The notes under the pieces were generated by a model, which ran no database searches, had not been told where the DNA came from, and saw nothing but the letters and a program-made list of their open reading frames with translations. Below, one piece after another: positions 18,478 to 27,262 of a stretch of DNA of 64,000 nt. The translations under genes were made by a program, and so were the position numbers. Numbering within the stretch: the stretch's first letter is position 1; each line of letters opens with the position of its first letter. The DNA comes from Darwinibacter acetoxidans_A (lineage in GTDB: Bacteria; Bacillota; Limnochordia; Darwinibacteriales; Darwinibacteriaceae), in NCBI GenBank assembly GCA_041936745.1, contig JBHGWS010000020.1, positions 1 to 64,000 on the forward strand, read 5' to 3'.

Positions 18478-18855
18478 GTGACTGGTTTGGGGACACTGTT
18501 ACAAGAAGCGCGGCTGGAGCGAGGGTTGACGATTGAAGAAATTGCTGAGCAAACTAAAATCAGGACCCAATTCCTAGTCGCAATAGAAGAGGGCAGGCTT
18601 GAGGACCTGCCGGACCGGGCTTATGTGCGGGCCTTTTTGCGAACCTATGCCCGGGCTTTAGGTGTGGAGCCGGCAAGTATTATGTTGGAATATGAAGCGC
18701 GGTACGTCCCCAGCCCTGATGATGATATATTAACCATTCGCCAACGCAGGCTGGAAGCCAGGGCGAAAAAGCGCACCAGGTTTCTCATTACCCTGCTGGT
18801 GATTTTAGGTGTGGGGCTGCTTACATATTTTCTCTATAAGTCATTTGTGGTTTAG
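18478..18855 (+). CDS. RodZ-like helix-turn-helix membrane protein
   Basis: A 125-residue protein with an N-terminal HTH of the RodZ/YmfM type (LLQEARLERGLTIEEIAEQTKI, then YVRAFLRTYARALG) and one C-terminal transmembrane helix (about residues 103-120). RodZ couples MreB to wall synthesis. This version lacks the extracytoplasmic domain of full-length RodZ and ends right after the helix. GTG 18478 is spaced properly from AAGGAG, whereas GTG 18469 is too close to it. It lies immediately after ftsK, as ymfM lies near spoIIIE in Bacillus. Confidence 0.8.
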   Translation: MTGLGTLLQEARLERGLTIEEIAEQTKIRTQFLVAIEEGRLEDLPDRAYVRAFLRTYARALGVEPASIMLEYEARYVPSPDDDILTIRQRRLEARAKKRTRFLITLLVILGVGLLTYFLYKSFVV

Positions 18856-18867
18856 GGGGAACAATTT

Positions 18868-19764
18868 TTGCTAAAACAAGACTATTTGGTACGGGCGTTT
18901 TTAGGCAGTGATCAAGCCAGGATTTTTGCCCTGCGCACCACAGAAGTTGTGAAAGAGGCGCAGGCGCGCCATTTCACCAGCCCTACGGCAACTGCTGCTT
19001 TGGGGCGGACACTGACAGCGGGGTTGGTTTTGGGTGCCATGCTGAAGGGCGAAGAAACAGTTACGGTCCAAGTTAAAGGGGACGGCCCTTTAAAGGGTAT
19101 TGTAGTATCCGCTAATTCCAAAGGCGATGTTAAAGGTTATGTGGGCAACCCCTCGGTTGAGCTGCCCTTAAACGCGGAGGGCAAATTAGCGGTGGGGGAG
19201 GCGGTTGGCGCGGGCAATCTCCATGTCATCCATGATTTAGGCCTTAAAGATCCCTATCAGGGCACAGTCCCGCTGCAGACCGGCGAGATCGGTGATGATT
19301 TTGCTTACTATTTCAGCTACTCGGAACAGACACCTTCCGCTGTGGTCTTAGGAGTGCTCGTCGATAGAGACGGCACCCCTTTAGGTGCCGGGGGGATTAT
19401 CGTGCAGCTTTTGCCCGGGGAGACTCCGGATGAAGAGTTTATTAGCCGGTTGGAAGCGGCTCTGGGCGATATCCCTTCCATAAGTTCTTTGTTTGCAGAA
19501 AAAACACCTGAGGAGATCCTGGCGGCGGTTTTTCAAGGTTTTAAATTAAAGATAATTGATGCTATGCCGGTGAGATTTCACTGCGATTGTTCCAGTGAAC
19601 GCTTCGAGAGGGGCTTGATTGCTCTGGGCAGCGAAGAGCTCCGGGAGTTAATCGACCTTGCCGAGCCCATTGAAACCGTCTGCAGCTTCTGCGGTGAAAC
19701 TTATTCTTTTTCCAATAAGAGGCTTCAAGAGATTGTGGCGGAAATGGAAGCGCCGCGGGAATAA
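18868..19764 (+). CDS. hslO: Redox-regulated chaperone Hsp33
   Basis: Holdase chaperone activated by oxidative unfolding. The C-terminal zinc centre has the CxC (CDC) and CxxC (CSFC) pairs about 30 residues apart, and the N-terminal domain shows LVRAF and GDGPLKGIVVSAN-type motifs. The 298-residue length is normal. The start is TTG after AGGGGGA. It lies 12 bases after the RodZ-like gene. Confidence 0.95.
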   Translation: MLKQDYLVRAFLGSDQARIFALRTTEVVKEAQARHFTSPTATAALGRTLTAGLVLGAMLKGEETVTVQVKGDGPLKGIVVSANSKGDVKGYVGNPSVELPLNAEGKLAVGEAVGAGNLHVIHDLGLKDPYQGTVPLQTGEIGDDFAYYFSYSEQTPSAVVLGVLVDRDGTPLGAGGIIVQLLPGETPDEEFISRLEAALGDIPSISSLFAEKTPEEILAAVFQGFKLKIIDAMPVRFHCDCSSERFERGLIALGSEELRELIDLAEPIETVCSFCGETYSFSNKRLQEIVAEMEAPRE

Positions 19765-19811
19765 ATCGAAGATCCTTCCGCATATATTTAGATGTGGAAG
19801 GAGGAATAGTA

Positions 19812-20582
19812 ATGGCAAGAATGGGAAGAAGCGAACGCAACGGCCCGGGCTTATTGTTTATCATCGTAACTCTAGTGGTGGTAGCGGTAGTGGGCGCCAG
19901 ATTTTTTGGTTTTTACCCGGAAAGCGAGCCGGCTGAGCCGCCGCGGGTCAAAACGGAAGATCCGAAACCGCCCCAGGGGGAAATCGTGGATCCTACGCCA
20001 AAGGTGCTGATTTTCCACAGTCATGCCTCCGAAAACTTTAAACCGAAAGACAGCCACGAACGGGGGGGCCCGGGAGACATCGTCAAAGTCGGGGAAGCCC
20101 TGGTTGAGGAACTGGCTTCTTTAGGGGTTACGGCACTGCATGACAAGACTATCCATGATCAACCGCGCTACAGCGATGCTTTCATTAATTCAGAAAAGAA
20201 AGTTAACGAGCTTTTAGCTTCTAATCAGGAACTTCAAATGATTTTTGACATCCATCGCGATGGTTTACAGGATAAGCCGGACGACTATACAAAAGTGCGG
20301 GCGAATGGTGTAGATGCTGCTAAAATTTTGTTTGTCGTGGGTGACAAAGACAACGATCTTTTAGAAGAAAACATCAAGTTTGCTCAAAAGGTCAGTGACG
20401 CTTTAGACCAACAGTATCCCGGTGTGAGCCGGGGAGTGCGGGTTTTCAAGTCGGATTACAGCGGCGAACTCCACCCCAACAGCATCATGGTTTTAATAGG
20501 TGATTGGCGGGGTAACACTATTGGAGAAGCTCAAGCGTCCGCAAGGTTTTTGGCGAGAGTACTGCTGCCTCTGCTGAAGTGA
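19812..20582 (+). CDS. SpoIIP-like amidase-fold protein, probably degenerate
   Basis: A 256-residue protein with one N-terminal membrane helix (about residues 13-31), a proline-rich linker and a SpoIIP-type domain. HSHASEN (69-75) and DIHRDG (H148) match the two zinc-ligand regions of SpoIIP (HTHNxES and DxHRD). However, the C-terminal segment that carries the catalytic Glu in active SpoIIP/amidase_3 proteins (compare LLEFGAH in the copy at 62179) reads MVLIGDW here, with no Glu. The copy may be a regulator or binding protein. ATG 19812 is preferred over GTG 19794. Confidence 0.8.
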   Translation: MARMGRSERNGPGLLFIIVTLVVVAVVGARFFGFYPESEPAEPPRVKTEDPKPPQGEIVDPTPKVLIFHSHASENFKPKDSHERGGPGDIVKVGEALVEELASLGVTALHDKTIHDQPRYSDAFINSEKKVNELLASNQELQMIFDIHRDGLQDKPDDYTKVRANGVDAAKILFVVGDKDNDLLEENIKFAQKVSDALDQQYPGVSRGVRVFKSDYSGELHPNSIMVLIGDWRGNTIGEAQASARFLARVLLPLLK

Positions 20583-20601
20583 GGAATTGGGAGTGAAGTG
20601 A

Positions 20602-21954
20602 ATGAACCAGCATATACATTTAGTTGGCATCGGTGGGACGGGCATGGGCCCCTTAGCCAAGATATTCTTGGAGATGGGACATACCGTCAGCGGTTCCGAT
20701 CTGCAGTCTTCGACTACGACCGATTATCTAATTGATCTCGGTGCAACTATTTATTTCAGGCATGCTGCCGCTAATGTGAACGGGGCGACCAGTGTAGTAT
20801 ATTCCAGTGCTATTCCTCCGGAAAATCCCGAAGTTTTAGCCGCACGCCAAAAGGGGGTTAAAGTGCTGCACCGCTCAGAGGTGTTAGCTGAACTTCTGAA
20901 TTCTAACCGCGGTATTGCCGTGGCGGGGGCCCACGGTAAGACCACTATAACTTCGATGCTGGCTTTATGCCTGGAAAAAGCGGGTTTGGATCCCACTGTT
21001 TTGATTGGGGCTCACTTCACTCCCTTTGGGCCCGGGGCAAAGCACGGGAAAGGGCAGTTTGTCGTTGCGGAAGCGGATGAAAGCGACGGCAGTTTTCTCC
21101 GCTATCGGCCGGAAGTGGCCGTTGTTACGAGTATAGAGCCTGATCATTTGGAAAACTACAACGGGACGTTCGAGGCCTTGGTGGCAAGTTACCGGCAGTT
21201 TTTGGATAACTGCCCGCCAAAAAGTTTTCTTCTGCTGGGGATAGATGATAAGATCGTGGCTGATTTCAGCCGCGAATACGAATGTACTACCTATGGTTTT
21301 TCCCGCGCCGCCGATTGGCGGGCCCAAGTAGTGAAGCTTTGGGAAAATAAATCCCGCTTTAAGGTGTATTACAGGAATGAATTTTTCGGTGACTTTGAAT
21401 TAATTGTGCCCGGCAGGCACAATATTTCCAATGCCTTGGCCTGTATTGCAGCAGGCCATTACGCCGGGTTATCCGCGCCTGAAATGCGAGCCGCCTTGGC
21501 CTCTTTCAGCGGGGCCAAGCGGCGCTTTGAAATCCTCGGTAAGAGGCAAGGCGCCGTAGTCGTCGACGACTACGCCCACCATCCCACAGAGGTGGCCGCC
21601 ACCATCAAAGCCGCGCAAGAGGGCTGGGATCGGCGGGTTATCGCCATCTTCCAACCCCATCGCTATTCCCGGACAAAGCTCCTTTTGGAAGATTTTGCCC
21701 GCTCATTTCAAGGGGCTGATGTGGTAATTTTAACTAATATCTATGCCCCGCCGCCTGAACAGCCGATCCCCAATGTCAGTTCGGCGATTTTGGCGGAAAA
21801 AATACGGGGCCAAAAAGGCCCCGCAGAAGTATATCATATACCGAGGCAGGAAGATGTGGCATCTTTTTTGCTGCCAAGGCTGACGGCCAACGATCTGGTT
21901 TTGGTGATGGGCGCCGGGCCCATCTGGCGCGTTGCCAGGGATCTTCTAACTTAA
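20602..21954 (+). CDS. murC: UDP-N-acetylmuramate--L-alanine ligase MurC
   Basis: Adds L-Ala to UDP-MurNAc, the first stem-peptide step. HLVGIGGTGMGPLA is the N-terminal Rossmann loop, GAHGKTT (about residues 109-115) the ATP loop, EADESDGSF and the VVDDYAHHPTE motif are typical, and 450 residues is the normal length. It lies about 11 kb from its normal dcw partners, after the SpoIIP-like gene. Its end overlaps the convergent minus-strand gene by 9 bases. Confidence 0.97.
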   Translation: MNQHIHLVGIGGTGMGPLAKIFLEMGHTVSGSDLQSSTTTDYLIDLGATIYFRHAAANVNGATSVVYSSAIPPENPEVLAARQKGVKVLHRSEVLAELLNSNRGIAVAGAHGKTTITSMLALCLEKAGLDPTVLIGAHFTPFGPGAKHGKGQFVVAEADESDGSFLRYRPEVAVVTSIEPDHLENYNGTFEALVASYRQFLDNCPPKSFLLLGIDDKIVADFSREYECTTYGFSRAADWRAQVVKLWENKSRFKVYYRNEFFGDFELIVPGRHNISNALACIAAGHYAGLSAPEMRAALASFSGAKRRFEILGKRQGAVVVDDYAHHPTEVAATIKAAQEGWDRRVIAIFQPHRYSRTKLLLEDFARSFQGADVVILTNIYAPPPEQPIPNVSSAILAEKIRGQKGPAEVYHIPRQEDVASFLLPRLTANDLVLVMGAGPIWRVARDLLT

Positions 21955-22836
21955 TTTCTGCAGGTTTGTGACAGGATCGTAGCAGACGTTTGTAACTTCT
22001 TCGCTGCCGCTAGGATCGACAACCATGCAGCGGTATTGAAACAGGGGGATAAATAAAAGTGCGGCGCGCAGTGCGGTAATCTCTAGCCTGGGGTAAAAGC
22101 GCTTTTTTATCTCCGCCGCTTTAGGCTCATAAAAGGCGGTATCCGCTGTGTCTTCATAGAAGCTGGCCAGTTTTTGCATTTCCCGCGCCATTTTTCCCAA
22201 GGCTTCTTCGGCCCAACTCAAATCGCCTTCTGTGTATAGTTCGGCCAGGCAGCCTGTTGCGGCAGTAAACGCTTGTTTGTAGCTGATTTTTTTCTCTTGG
22301 GTTTTTTCTTTTTGGGGCGGGCCGGAACTGAACAAATGAGTTGAAATGGGGAATTTAAGCAGAACTTCCCCCGAAGAGAGATTCACCATTGGAAAATGGA
22401 TGCTCTCTTTTTTTTGTAAGCCGAAACGGCTTGCCAGCAACTGCAGCCCTAAATAAGGGCAGTAGGCAAGCCGGTTGCTGATTACGTAGACTCTTTTTCC
22501 TGCTCCTAGGTTTTCCAACACTTTCCGCCGCACGTTCGGTTCGTAAAAATGTTTATGATCCAGGTGGGCCTTTGCCAACAGGCCCTGCCTGCGGATTAAA
22601 CGGGTAATTGTGCCCAGGCGGTAGCTCCCTTCGCAGATCAGATCGGCTCCGTAGGTTTCGGCCAGGTGTTTATCAAAGGTGAATTGGAGGAGGCGGGCTT
22701 GGGCGCGCCAGCCGTCCAGCTCTTTCATCAAGGCTTCGTCCAGCCATACCTGCCAAACACCGGGCCTAATTTCCATAGGCGGCAGGCCACACAGATCGAG
22801 GAATTGGAATATCAAAGTTGCCAGCGTAAGTATCAC
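21946..22836 (-). CDS. Uncharacterised protein paired with SNF2 helicase (possibly YqhG-like)
   Basis: A 296-residue soluble-looking protein without signal peptide or membrane helix. I do not recognise a catalytic motif. It follows the SNF2 helicase by 77 bases on the same strand. In Bacillus a helicase (yqhH) is paired with yqhG, and the N-terminal pattern here (GVWQVWLDEALMKEL, then GSYRLGTITRLIRRQG) loosely resembles my memory of YqhG. This is a weak homology inference supported mainly by the gene pair. The GTG start is very close to GGGGAG, so the true start may be a few codons later. Confidence 0.6.
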   Translation of the reverse strand: MILTLATLIFQFLDLCGLPPMEIRPGVWQVWLDEALMKELDGWRAQARLLQFTFDKHLAETYGADLICEGSYRLGTITRLIRRQGLLAKAHLDHKHFYEPNVRRKVLENLGAGKRVYVISNRLAYCPYLGLQLLASRFGLQKKESIHFPMVNLSSGEVLLKFPISTHLFSSGPPQKEKTQEKKISYKQAFTAATGCLAELYTEGDLSWAEEALGKMAREMQKLASFYEDTADTAFYEPKAAEIKKRFYPRLEITALRAALLFIPLFQYRCMVVDPSGSEEVTNVCYDPVTNLQKLS

Positions 22837-22913
22837 TCCCCAAAAGTTTTAGCTTGCTAAAGAAGGAAATATGTTTGCTAGGGATTAGAACTTAATGACT
22901 TTACCCGGGGAAG

Positions 22914-24689
22914 TTAACCGAAATCCCAGGTGGAGGCTTTTACTTTCTCTTGGCCTGCCAGGAAATGGTCACCGAACTGCGCCAGTTTTTCTTGGATGGC
23001 TTCTTTGTTTTCAGAGGCCAAAAAGATTTTCATGATTTCACTTTCAAAGGTAGTGCCTAACTTCAGATGCAGTAAAATAGTATCCAATTCGCCGATGACG
23101 GATTCAAACATGTTGATTTTTTGGTGCAAAAGGTACATGATGTGTTCTTCAATGGTATCTTTAGTAACTAAGTTATAGATGTGCACATCACGGGTTTGGC
23201 CTAAGCGGTGGACTCTGCCGATCCTTTGTTCTAAACGCATGGGGTTCCAAGGCAGGTCAAAATTAACCACTTGGTTGCAGAATTGGAAGTTTAAGCCTTC
23301 ACCGCCCGATTCCGTACTCACCAAAATTTGTGCTTCTTTTTGAAACATGTAGCGGACCCATTGCTTTTTGCCCCGAGAAAGACTACCATCAAAGGCAAGG
23401 GTTGTACAGCCCGCCTTTTCCAAACGGTAGCGGATGTATTTTTGGGAAGCCTTATATTCGGTGAAAATGATTATTTTATCTGTTAACTGTTTCACCAATT
23501 TTTCTAAGGCATCGCATTTGCTGTTTTGTTTTACTTTGGCCAAATCCACAAGCAGCGAGGCTGCCTTGGGCAGATCTTCTTCAGGCAGGTTATTCATCAT
23601 TTTCTCCAGTGTGAGGGCAGTCGCTAAAAAACTGGAACAGACTTCCCTCTGCAGGGTTATCAAGGGCAGGATGTTTGTCACGCCTACCTTGCGGCTGGTG
23701 TTTTTCACAAATTCACTCACGCGCTCGTACAAGTTTTTTTCCGCCGGGCTCAAAGAGACGATGATGGGGTGGACGATGCGCTTGGTAAATTCCACGGTGC
23801 CTTCGCCCCGTTTATTGCGGATCATGATTTGGCCTAAAAGTTTTCTCAGTTCGCTTGGGTTTCGGGGCGTCCGCTTATCGAGCATAAATCTTTTTTTGAA
23901 GGAGCGGTAACTGCCTAACTGGCCCGGTTTGATCAAACCGATCAAGTTGTATAGCTCTTTGAGATCATTTTGGATGGGGGTGGCGGTAAGCATTAAACAA
24001 TATTTTTTCCGCAGGGAATTAACAAAACGATAGCTTATTGTGGAATTATTCTTTAATTTGTGTGCCTCATCGATTATAATGAGGTCGTAAGGCATGGCGG
24101 AAATGACAGCAGCATGCGGCTGGCGTTTAGCCGTATCTAAAGAGGCAATTAATATATTGGCGAATTCCCAGTCCCATTTGGTGCGCTGGATGCCTGCGTT
24201 GATGCCGAATTTTTCGTAGAGTTCATGGTACCACTGCCACACCAGGCTGGCGGGAGTTAGGATTAAGACCTTTTTGACTAAACCGCGCAGAAGGTATTCT
24301 TTTAAGATCAACCCCGCTTCGATAGTTTTGCCCAAGCCCACCTCGTCCGCGAGTATCGCCAGCCCCTGCATTTCGAAGATGACTTTTTTTGCCGTGGCTA
24401 TCTGATGGGGATAGGTAATAACCCCCGCCTGCTGCCAGCGCTCCCTAAGATACTCCAAGGCCAGGAGCGTCTCCGCCTGTTGTTCGTTGACTGCCAGTTC
24501 ATCGGTTCTTTTTGCCAGCATAAACCAATCCCAGGTATCGATTCGTTTTTGGCGCATTTCCTGCATGATTTTTTGAAAACCTGCCGTTTTCACTGCAACC
24601 TTAAAATAAGGTGCAGTTCTGGGTGGCGAAATATGGGTTAGCTGCCCTTCATTGTTAGGGGCTTGTTCAGGTTGAAAAGTACGATGCAC
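22914..24689 (-). CDS. SNF2/RapA-family DEAH-box helicase-like ATPase
   Basis: A 591-residue SWI2/SNF2 ATPase. Motif I GLGKT is at about residues 118-122, motif II DEAH at 207-210, motif III LTATP follows, and the second RecA lobe has STESGGEGLNFQ and QRIGRVHRLGQ (motifs V and VI). It is short, without the flanking domains of RapA, and resembles Bacillus YqhH, whose role is unknown. Such proteins remodel protein-DNA or polymerase-DNA complexes rather than unwind DNA. The start is GTG after GGGAGGT. The C-terminal 50 residues are poorly conserved in families known to me. Confidence 0.9.
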   Translation of the reverse strand: MHRTFQPEQAPNNEGQLTHISPPRTAPYFKVAVKTAGFQKIMQEMRQKRIDTWDWFMLAKRTDELAVNEQQAETLLALEYLRERWQQAGVITYPHQIATAKKVIFEMQGLAILADEVGLGKTIEAGLILKEYLLRGLVKKVLILTPASLVWQWYHELYEKFGINAGIQRTKWDWEFANILIASLDTAKRQPHAAVISAMPYDLIIIDEAHKLKNNSTISYRFVNSLRKKYCLMLTATPIQNDLKELYNLIGLIKPGQLGSYRSFKKRFMLDKRTPRNPSELRKLLGQIMIRNKRGEGTVEFTKRIVHPIIVSLSPAEKNLYERVSEFVKNTSRKVGVTNILPLITLQREVCSSFLATALTLEKMMNNLPEEDLPKAASLLVDLAKVKQNSKCDALEKLVKQLTDKIIIFTEYKASQKYIRYRLEKAGCTTLAFDGSLSRGKKQWVRYMFQKEAQILVSTESGGEGLNFQFCNQVVNFDLPWNPMRLEQRIGRVHRLGQTRDVHIYNLVTKDTIEEHIMYLLHQKINMFESVIGELDTILLHLKLGTTFESEIMKIFLASENKEAIQEKLAQFGDHFLAGQEKVKASTWDFG

Positions 24690-24895
24690 AGCGGTTTACC
24701 TCCCTGAGAGAATGCTACCCTAATTTTAGCAATCTTATTAGAGTTTTATACTATAGCGACAAATTTATCAAGATAGCAGGAATTTCGCTGTAAAGAACGA
24801 ATTAAGTTGGAGACATTGGCGGGACACTTGAACCTATGCTGCGAGCCGCGAAGGAGTGTGTTCTTTGCTTTGGAAAATAGGAGGTAGATTAGAAA
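24690..24895. other. Divergent intergenic region, helicase / peptide transporter
   Basis: 206 A/T-rich bases that must hold promoters for both the minus-strand helicase and the plus-strand dppB. A TATACT box (24747-24752) lies 17 bases after the poor -35 candidate TTTTAG (24724-24729) on the plus strand. On the minus strand TTGATA with TAAAAC 17 bases on is possible. Neither is secure. GGAGGT precedes dppB. Confidence 0.3.
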
Positions 24896-25864
24896 ATGTT
24901 CAGGTACATCGTAAGAAGAATTCTATTCATTTTTCCTATGTTGTTAGGAATTTCTACTTTAAGTTTTTTTATCATGCAACTTGCTCCGGGCGATGCCTTA
25001 ACCACGATGCAGTTAAGCCCGGATATCTCTGAGGAGATTATGGAGGCAATGCGGATGCGTTTTTGGCTTCATCTGCCGCCGCATTTGCAGTATGTCCGCT
25101 GGATTCAACAGCTCTTCAAGGGTGACATGGGTCATTCGTTTTTGTGGCATGCGCCGGTTGTCTGGGTCATCAAACAGCGGATTTGGAACACCCTGCTGTT
25201 AACCTCCGTTTCCCTAGTAGTTGGCTGGGTAGTTGCCATACCTATCGGTATTCATTCCGCTGTTAACCAATATTCCTGGAGTGACAGATTGCTGACTCTG
25301 TTCGCCTTTATGGGCGTATCGCTTCCGGGCTGGTTCTTTGCACTTTTAGCTCTTTACTTTGTGGTGTCCCGGAATATTAATCTACCGATTGGCGGCATGA
25401 CCAGTATTGACTTTGCTGATTTCACCTTTTGGGAAAAAGTCGTGGATTTAAGCCGCCATATGCTTATACCGGTGGTAGTGATGAGTACAGGTGTGATGGC
25501 GGGTTTAATCCGCTATATGCGCTCTAACTTACTCGATGTGCTCAGGCAGGACTTCGTCACAACTGCCCGTTCCAAAGGGCTCAGCAGCCGGGTGGTTATT
25601 TATAAACACGCGGTCCGAAATGCCATCAACCCGCTGATTACACTTTTTGGCTTCCAATTGGGTGGTATTTTAGGCGGCGCGGCCTTGACAGAAATTGTCC
25701 TTAATTGGCCCGGCATCGGCAGCTTGATGCTGGAAGCGGTGCGCGGCCTTGACTACTATTTGGTGATGGGCAACTTAATTATCGGCGGTGTGATGTTGAT
25801 CCTCGGTAACTTAGTGGCTGACGTACTTTTGGCCGTAAGTGATCCCCGAATTAGATATGAATAG
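24896..25864 (+). CDS. dppB: Peptide ABC transporter permease, DppB/OppB type
   Basis: Inner membrane permease of 322 residues with six helices. The N-terminus MFRYIVRRILFIFPMLLGIS and the cytoplasmic EAA loop (TTARSKGLSSRVVIYKHAVRNA) typify DppB/OppB, and a C-terminal LVADVLLAVSDPRIRYE is present. It pairs with DppC, 3 to 12 bases downstream, to form the translocation channel for di- or oligopeptides or related solutes. No ATPase subunit gene is present in the locus. Confidence 0.93.
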   Translation: MFRYIVRRILFIFPMLLGISTLSFFIMQLAPGDALTTMQLSPDISEEIMEAMRMRFWLHLPPHLQYVRWIQQLFKGDMGHSFLWHAPVVWVIKQRIWNTLLLTSVSLVVGWVVAIPIGIHSAVNQYSWSDRLLTLFAFMGVSLPGWFFALLALYFVVSRNINLPIGGMTSIDFADFTFWEKVVDLSRHMLIPVVVMSTGVMAGLIRYMRSNLLDVLRQDFVTTARSKGLSSRVVIYKHAVRNAINPLITLFGFQLGGILGGAALTEIVLNWPGIGSLMLEAVRGLDYYLVMGNLIIGGVMLILGNLVADVLLAVSDPRIRYE

Positions 25865-25876
25865 GAGATGAGTGCA

Positions 25877-26995
25877 ATGGCCAAGACAATTACTGACCCT
25901 GTTGAGGGAACTTTCGAAAACGGTGGTACAATCAGGTCCCCTTGGAGGATGGCGTGGCGGAAATTGCGCCGCCATAAAATGGCGATTGCCGCCATGTGGG
26001 TGTTGATCTTTTTACACCTCTTCGCTATCTTCGCCGACTTCTTTGCGCCCTACAGTGAATTGACGACCGATCGGAGAAGGAGTTATCATCCGCCGACGCG
26101 TATCCGCATCGTGAACGAGGAAGGCAAGCTCACCAGGCCGTTTGTTTACGGTTATACTTTGGTAGACAGCATGCGCAACCGTTACGAGCCTGATACATCG
26201 AAGGTTTATCCGATTAAATTCTTTACCCGGGGCGATCAATATAAAATTCTAGGGCTGTTTAAGGGCAATATTCGATTCTTCGGCGTGGACGCGCCGGGCA
26301 AGATATATCTTTTCGGGGCCGATCTTTACGGCCGGGATATTTTCTCCCGTATCGCTTACGGGGGCAGGCGATCGCTGTTTATCGGGATTATTGGTTTGGT
26401 GGTCAGTTTGACCATTGGCCTGATTTACGGCGGGGTTTCCGGGTACTTTGGCGGTTGGGTAGATAATTTGATGATGCGGATTGCGGAAATTGTTATTTCT
26501 ATCCCCAGTCTCTACCTGCTGTTAGCGTTGAGTGCTGTCCTACCCATAAATCTGCGATCGGATATACGTTTTATGATGATTACCTTTATTTTAGCCTTTA
26601 TCGGCTGGGCCGGCTTGGCCAGGGTGATCAGGGGCATGGTGCTATCTATTGCTAAAATGGAATATGTTTCCGGCGCGGAGGCCGTCGGCGCTTCGCAGCC
26701 GAGAATCATTATCCGCCATATTCTGCCGAATACGTTAAGCTATGTGATCGTTAACGCAACTTTAACTATTCCCGGGTTTATTCTTTCTGAATCGGGCCTA
26801 AGCATGATCGGCGTTGGCATTCAGCATCCCGTTGCCAGCTGGGGTAACATGTTGTCGGAAGCATTGAAGATTTCTTCTCTTTCCCGCTATCCCTGGCTTT
26901 TGATCCCGGGCTTTATGATTTTTATCACGGTATTGTCCTTTAACTTTTTGGGCGATGGCGTGCGGGATGCTCTGGATCCGAGAGCGCATACGTAA
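25877..26995 (+). CDS. dppC: Peptide ABC transporter permease, DppC/OppC type
   Basis: Partner permease of 372 residues. It has the cytoplasmic start SPWRMAWRKLRRHKMA, a first helix, then an unusually long extracytoplasmic stretch of about 100 residues before FGADLYGRDIFSRI, followed by five helices with the EAA loop (AEAVGASQPRIIIRHILPN). The C-terminal DGVRDALDPR is characteristic. ATG 25877 is better spaced from AGGAG than ATG 25868. The long insert occurs in some OppC subfamilies. Confidence 0.93.
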   Translation: MAKTITDPVEGTFENGGTIRSPWRMAWRKLRRHKMAIAAMWVLIFLHLFAIFADFFAPYSELTTDRRRSYHPPTRIRIVNEEGKLTRPFVYGYTLVDSMRNRYEPDTSKVYPIKFFTRGDQYKILGLFKGNIRFFGVDAPGKIYLFGADLYGRDIFSRIAYGGRRSLFIGIIGLVVSLTIGLIYGGVSGYFGGWVDNLMMRIAEIVISIPSLYLLLALSAVLPINLRSDIRFMMITFILAFIGWAGLARVIRGMVLSIAKMEYVSGAEAVGASQPRIIIRHILPNTLSYVIVNATLTIPGFILSESGLSMIGVGIQHPVASWGNMLSEALKISSLSRYPWLLIPGFMIFITVLSFNFLGDGVRDALDPRAHT

Positions 26996-27262
26996 TTTGC
27001 TGCTGCTCGCCGGTAAGATGAAACGTCGTTATTCGACGAAATTCTTACGAAGAGGCCTCTGGTACTGGCTGTTTGTAAGCTTAAATTGAAAATACAGATA
27101 TAAAAAGTGAGTTTTTAGCAGGACAAACAACATTGAGGGCGTATATAAACACTAGAAGATTAAGTTCCCTTGATTCGTTTGGGGGGCTTACACGAGGAGG
27201 AAAGGGGGTTTACCTACAAAGTCTTATTGTAGAAATAACATCAAAAGGGGGAATATAAAAGC
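26996..27262. other. Leader region upstream of the first substrate-binding protein
   Basis: 267 bases between dppC and the first binding-protein gene. A small inverted repeat CGTCG-TTATT-CGACG lies near 27024-27038. A strong ribosome-site-like GAGGAGG (27194-27200) has no recognised start codon after it, and a second purine-rich site (near 27245) serves the downstream gene. The region probably contains a promoter, but I could not place it with confidence. Confidence 0.35.
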
